From the NCBI GenBank assembly GCA_022820665.1, contig JAJEFB010000019.1:1-36664 (forward strand): 36,664 nucleotides of DNA. The letters are read 5' to 3'. Made by a program: the position numbers and the translations under genes. The first letter of the stretch is position 1. The number at the start of each line of letters is the position of its first letter. Positions 33,360-36,664 of this stretch are shown piece by piece. Under the pieces are notes generated by a model that was given only the letters and a program-made list of their open reading frames with translations, was not told the DNA's origin and ran no database searches. This DNA comes from Anaerolineae bacterium. GTDB lineage: Bacteria > Chloroflexota > Anaerolineae > Aggregatilineales > Phototrophicaceae.

Positions 33360-34397
33360 ATGGTCTTTGACGCGACCGAGCATCCGCATCGCAGATACAA
33401 TCCGCTAACGGGCGAGTGGATACTCGTTTCGCCGCATCGCACCAAGCGCCCCTGGCAAGGCGGGCAGGAAAAACCGCCGCCGGAGGATCGACCCGTTTAC
33501 GACCCCGATTGTTACTTGTGCCCTGGCAACCCTCGCGCAAATGGCGATTGCAACCCCAGCTACGCTGACACCTTTGTCTTCGTGAACGATTTCGCCGCTG
33601 TGTTGCCCGATGTGCCCGATTTTGAGAATAATCAAGAGTCCCTGCTGCGGATGCGACCGGTGCGCGGGGAGGCGCGGGTCATCTGTTTTTCGCCGCGGCA
33701 CGATTTAACGTTGGCGCAGATGTCCTGTGCCGAGATCGAAAAAGTGGTTGACTTGTGGGCGGAGCAAACTGCGGAGTTGGGTCGCCGTTACAATTGGGTG
33801 CAGATCTTCGAGAATCGGGGCGAATTGATGGGCGCCTCCAATCCGCATCCACACGGGCAAATCTGGGCGACAAGAGAACTCGGGGACATCCCCGCCGCGG
33901 AAGACCGGCATCAGCGCGCCTATTATGAGCGGCAGGGGAGCGCGCTATTGCTTGATTATGTCGGGCTGGAACTGGAAAAGCGCGAACGCCTGGTTCTCGA
34001 AAACGAGACTTGGATTTTGGCCGTCCCGTATTGGGCGGTTTGGCCATTCGAGACCCTGCTCCTGCCACGGAAACATCGTCCCCGCTTGCCCGATTTGGAC
34101 AGGCGGGAGCGGCGTGATTTGGCGGAAATCCTCAAGCGCGTGCTCATCCGATATGAGAATCTCTTTGAAGCGCCATTCCCCTATTCGATGGGCTGGCACG
34201 GCGCGCCTTATGGCGCTGGCGACTATGCTCACTGGCAACTGCACGCTCATTTCTATCCGCCGCTGTTGCGCTCGGCAACAGTGAAGAAGTTCATGGTCGG
34301 CTACGAAATGTTGGTCGAAGCGCAGCGTGACATAACTGCCGAGGAGGCTGCGGAACGCTTGCGAAACCTGCCGGACTTGCACTACAAGTCGCGCTAG
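33360..34397 (+). CDS. galT: Galactose-1-phosphate uridylyltransferase
   Basis: The 345-residue enzyme swaps UMP between UDP-glucose and galactose-1-phosphate in the Leloir pathway. The active-site motif is NPHPHGQIW with His163, nucleophile His165 and Gln167. Zinc ligands Cys51 and Cys54 (CYLCPG) and the family [20 protein letters not shown] and SNPHPHGQ blocks are clear. Length is standard. GGAGTAGGG precedes the ATG. It could use D-galactose freed by the agar-type locus of this window, but galK and galE are not present here. Confidence 0.95.
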   Translation: MVFDATEHPHRRYNPLTGEWILVSPHRTKRPWQGGQEKPPPEDRPVYDPDCYLCPGNPRANGDCNPSYADTFVFVNDFAAVLPDVPDFENNQESLLRMRPVRGEARVICFSPRHDLTLAQMSCAEIEKVVDLWAEQTAELGRRYNWVQIFENRGELMGASNPHPHGQIWATRELGDIPAAEDRHQRAYYERQGSALLLDYVGLELEKRERLVLENETWILAVPYWAVWPFETLLLPRKHRPRLPDLDRRERRDLAEILKRVLIRYENLFEAPFPYSMGWHGAPYGAGDYAHWQLHAHFYPPLLRSATVKKFMVGYEMLVEAQRDITAEEAAERLRNLPDLHYKSR

Positions 34398-34418
34398 CGG
34401 CAGCGTGAGTTTCTAAGC

Positions 34419-36107
34419 CTAATCGCTCCAGACCGGCTGCATGATGTCTATCACCAATGGGTCGCCGTTGTAATCGCAGCTGCCGGCTTCGGGAATATAG
34501 CCGTCGCGGATTCCCGGCTGCGGCGCCTCTGGGTTGAAGTAATTGTAGACGCGGCGAGAGACCTCGGCGATCAGCGGCAGCGATTCCTGGAAGTTCAGCC
34601 ACTCCGGTTGGTATAACATCATGGCGATGACGTAATCGCCGCCCGGCGTGAAAAAGAGCGCCGCATTGCCATGCGTGTCGGCAATCCAGCCGTGTTTGTG
34701 CGCAACGCGGGTACCGGCGGGCACGCCGGCTTTGAGCAGGGCGTCCACCGTGTTGTTGCTCATGACATGGAGTATCTGCCGACATTCTCTCGGTTCGAGG
34801 CGATTGCCATAAGTTTCGATGAGCGGACCGTCCTCGCGATAGGCGCAACGATATATGCTGCCCAGCAATGCGCCCGCCTCCGACACTGTCAATTGATTCG
34901 ACAGATCCGGATTGGCTTTGACCTGGTCGGCACTGGTTCTTGGCAGGTTGATTGGTCCGGGCGGTGGCTCCGGCGTGCCGATGGTGGTAAATGGCGCTGT
35001 GATGAAGGAACGCGACCAGCCCAGCCCTTCATAAAAGCCCGAGACAGCGTCGGCGCCGTAATAGGTGTTTCCGCCGCCAAGCAGGCTCAGTAGACGGTTT
35101 GTGGCGACATTTTCGCTACAGATCATTGTATTGGCGATGTCGGTCGCCAGCGAGATCGACGGCGGCGCTTCCAATTGGGTGTAGAGCGCTGTGAGAATGG
35201 CAATCTTGTTGATGCTAGTTCCACTGAAGGCGATGTCATCGCCGAAGCTGAAAGCTTCTCCACTTCCCAAATCCAGCACAAATAGCGCGCCGAAGCGACT
35301 GGTTTGCGGATCGAATCCCCTTTCTAAAACCAGATTCCACAAGTGATCAGCGAGTATCCGGAAACCGGTGCTGAGCGGAATCCCCTCGCCGAGGCCGCCG
35401 CTGCTGATTGCCGGAGGTGTTGCGCTAAGGGGCGGCAGATTCAGCCGCGTTTGGGAGATAGCTGGCGCGCTGAAGAGATCGCCGCTGATGCGCAGCAAGT
35501 CGCGCGCGATCCAGGCTTGCTTGTTAGGCAGGCTCTCGAAATAAATGCGAACCCAAGGAAACTGCGTATGGTATCCCGTGACAGCAAATTCTTGCCCGGC
35601 CCGCGCCACGCCAACGCGCGGATAGTCAATGCCGGGTCCGTAGCGAATGTTCACTTCCCCGACGACTTCTCCGATGACGCCGAAACCGGCTGGACCTGGC
35701 GTAGAGGTTGCGTCGAGACTTAGATTCGCCTCTGGCGGGACCGACGGCGATGGATAGGCGGTCGATGTGGCTGTGGCCGTCGCCGGCTCGTCATTCAATT
35801 TCAGATGGGAAACGGGCACCTGATCGAGATTGCCGCTGAGGGCGACCAGCGTCTCGTATACCCAGCCAATGGGGCTGGTCGTTCCTGGCGATCCTAGCAA
35901 GAGCCAGGGATAGAACTGGCTGCGTCCAAGCACGGGATAGGCTGTGCCTGCGGTGATCTCGCCGATCAGCGCCGAATTGATATTGTCGCCGGCGCGCAAA
36001 TTCGCCTGTCCCAGGGCTTGCGCCGTGATCCCGGATGGTTGCTGCGCCAAAGCGAGGCTGGCGAGCGTCAGCAATAACGAGAGGGTCCAGACGACCGGCG
36101 CGCGCAT
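34419..36107 (-). CDS. Secreted SH3 plus class A beta-lactamase-like serine hydrolase
   Basis: The 562-residue protein has a signal peptide (1-21, ALA|QQ), two bacterial SH3 domains (about 28-90 and 140-210) joined by a Thr/Pro-rich linker, and a penicillin-binding/beta-lactamase-type domain from about 245. The catalytic SxxK is Ser298-Ile-Asn-Lys301, SxN is Ser331-Glu-Asn333, and the KTG position reads Lys471-His-Gly473. The SH3 domains suggest cell-wall binding. It may be a peptidoglycan peptidase or a beta-lactamase. I do not see a clear Glu166 equivalent, so antibiotic hydrolysis is uncertain. It converges on galT. Confidence 0.85.
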   Translation of the reverse strand: MRAPVVWTLSLLLTLASLALAQQPSGITAQALGQANLRAGDNINSALIGEITAGTAYPVLGRSQFYPWLLLGSPGTTSPIGWVYETLVALSGNLDQVPVSHLKLNDEPATATATSTAYPSPSVPPEANLSLDATSTPGPAGFGVIGEVVGEVNIRYGPGIDYPRVGVARAGQEFAVTGYHTQFPWVRIYFESLPNKQAWIARDLLRISGDLFSAPAISQTRLNLPPLSATPPAISSGGLGEGIPLSTGFRILADHLWNLVLERGFDPQTSRFGALFVLDLGSGEAFSFGDDIAFSGTSINKIAILTALYTQLEAPPSISLATDIANTMICSENVATNRLLSLLGGGNTYYGADAVSGFYEGLGWSRSFITAPFTTIGTPEPPPGPINLPRTSADQVKANPDLSNQLTVSEAGALLGSIYRCAYREDGPLIETYGNRLEPRECRQILHVMSNNTVDALLKAGVPAGTRVAHKHGWIADTHGNAALFFTPGGDYVIAMMLYQPEWLNFQESLPLIAEVSRRVYNYFNPEAPQPGIRDGYIPEAGSCDYNGDPLVIDIMQPVWSD

Positions 36108-36146
36108 GTGGAGTCCTAGGGTGATGGCGGACGGAAATCGCCGCGC

Positions 36147-36152
36147 ATTATA
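36147..36152 (-). promoter_or_regulatory. Possible -10 box of the SH3/hydrolase gene
   Basis: On the minus strand TATAAT occurs at 36152-36147, 40 bases before the start codon. The expected -35 position is poor, so this is a weak call. Confidence 0.35.
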
Positions 36153-36199
36153 GCAAAGTCAGCGAGCCGCAGAAAGCCATTGTCGACCTGATTGTCGTA

Positions 36200-36227
36200 T
36201 TGACATTGACCGCCGAGGGGGTATACT
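36200..36227 (+). promoter_or_regulatory. Promoter of tRNA-Leu
   Basis: TTGACA (36200-36205) and TATACT (36222-36227) are 16 bases apart, and the tRNA begins 15 bases after the -10 box. This is a strong, near-consensus promoter. Confidence 0.8.
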
Positions 36228-36241
36228 TGTGGCGCTCTCCA

Positions 36242-36325
36242 GCCGAAGTGGCGGAATTGGCAGACGCGCTACGTTCAGGGCGTAGTTCTCTTCGGGGAGT
36301 GTGGGTTCGACTCCCACCTTCGGCA
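36242..36325 (+). tRNA. tRNA-Leu (anticodon CAG)
   Basis: An 84-base class II tRNA: acceptor GCCGAAG/CTTCGGC, anticodon stem CTACG/CGTAG with loop TTCAGGG giving anticodon CAG, a long variable arm (TTCTCTTCGGGGAGT), T stem GTGGG/CCCAC with TTCGACT, and discriminator A. CCA is not encoded. It has its own promoter and terminator. Confidence 0.95.
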
Positions 36326-36327
36326 CA

Positions 36328-36365
36328 GCGACGAACTCGATCACCCGGTCGAGTTCGTCGCTTTT
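36328..36365 (+). terminator. Terminator of tRNA-Leu
   Basis: GCGACGAACTCGA (36328-36340) and TCGAGTTCGTCGC (36349-36361) form a perfect 13-bp stem with an 8-base loop, followed at once by TTTTA. It lies three bases after the tRNA. Confidence 0.85.
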
Positions 36366-36496
36366 ATGGGAATTGTCACTCAGCGCGTAGCCAGCGAAAA
36401 GCTCCCAGGAATGTCGCGCTCACGCAAAAAAACGAACGCAATCTGCGACGCGCGACTCGCGCTGGAGTCGGCCACAGATTCTATGGCGCGCATTTT

Positions 36497-36597
36497 CGGG
36501 CGACTCTGTGATTCGCCCCTACAAGGCTTGTCCGGTACTGGTAAAGTCGCATTCGCCTTTGATCTACCCCCCTCAATCCCCCCATAGCAATGGGGGG
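36497..36597. repeat. Short GGGCGA...TCGCCCCTAC repeat and C/G hairpin
   Basis: The last 300 bases hold no gene. GGGCGACTCTGTGATTCGCC (36497-36516) followed by CCTAC is a short member of the repeat family seen at 11114 and 18834. CCCCCCAT (36578-36585) and ATGGGGGG (36590-36597) form a hairpin with loop AGCA. Both look like non-coding dispersed elements. Confidence 0.5.
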
Positions 36598-36664
36598 AAG
36601 CTAGTTTCGACGCTGCATCAACGCGAGTATTCTGATGTTGCAAGTGTCGATAGCTGCCGTTTTC

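Noticed and set aside
36200..36511. 103-codon open frame over tRNA-Leu
   Set aside because: It runs through the promoter, tRNA and terminator, so it is not a gene.
1..36664. CRISPR arrays, transposases, integrases and phage genes
   Set aside because: No regularly spaced direct repeats and no such protein families were seen on either strand.

Overview
The window reads as an accessory carbohydrate-use region from a bacterial chromosome, most likely Chloroflexota (Anaerolineae-like). That placement is an inference. It rests on secreted proteins with Thr/Pro/Ala-rich 'TPT' linkers, the mixture of Opp-type and Mal-type sugar importers, (alpha/alpha)6 glycosidases, and fairly high GC. No ribosomal or marker tree could be run.

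Region 1 (1-18.7 kb) is one co-regulated catabolic locus. It has three GH117-like glycosidases (321, 9856, 11351), an enolase-superfamily enzyme very like 3,6-anhydro-L-galactonate cycloisomerase (6482), a KduD-like short-chain dehydrogenase directly abutting a zinc alcohol dehydrogenase (1580-3367), a sulfatase (12460), a GH42-like unknown glycosidase (14127), and a GntR/FCD regulator (3486). It also carries a complete Opp/Dpp-type importer split over three places: permeases at 4129-6285, binding protein at 7774, ATPases at 16590-18651. Together these suggest import of sulfated red-algal galactan oligosaccharides (agar, porphyran or carrageenan type), desulfation and cleavage in the cytoplasm, and conversion of 3,6-anhydro-L-galactose acid to 2-keto-3-deoxy sugar acids. 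The aldehyde dehydrogenase, KDG kinase and aldolase the route also needs are not in the window. A 12-bp palindrome, ATTGTCWACAAT, occurs four times, each time in the promoter region of a transcription unit of this locus. It matches the TNGTNNACNA operator form of FadR-type GntR regulators and probably defines the local regulon.

Region 2 (18.7-27.6 kb, leftward) is mostly housekeeping and envelope: tRNA-Val(TAC), dcd, argS, a membrane-anchored methyltransferase, an MsbA-type ABC exporter, a large (alpha/alpha)6 glycosidase-like protein and a lipoprotein.

Region 3 (27.8-34.4 kb, rightward) holds a DUF971 protein, a maltose-type importer (malE, malF, malG), a MaoC-like hydratase and galT. MalG carries an unusual insertion resembling a biotinyl/lipoyl-type beta domain. 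Region 4 (34.4-36.6 kb) has a secreted SH3 plus beta-lactamase-like protein and tRNA-Leu(CAG) with a clear promoter and terminator.

Intergenic spaces carry a family of short GGGCGA...TCGCCC(C)TAC repeats, one of them inside a 196-bp MITE-like element with 14-bp terminal inverted repeats. No transposase, CRISPR array or phage gene was seen.
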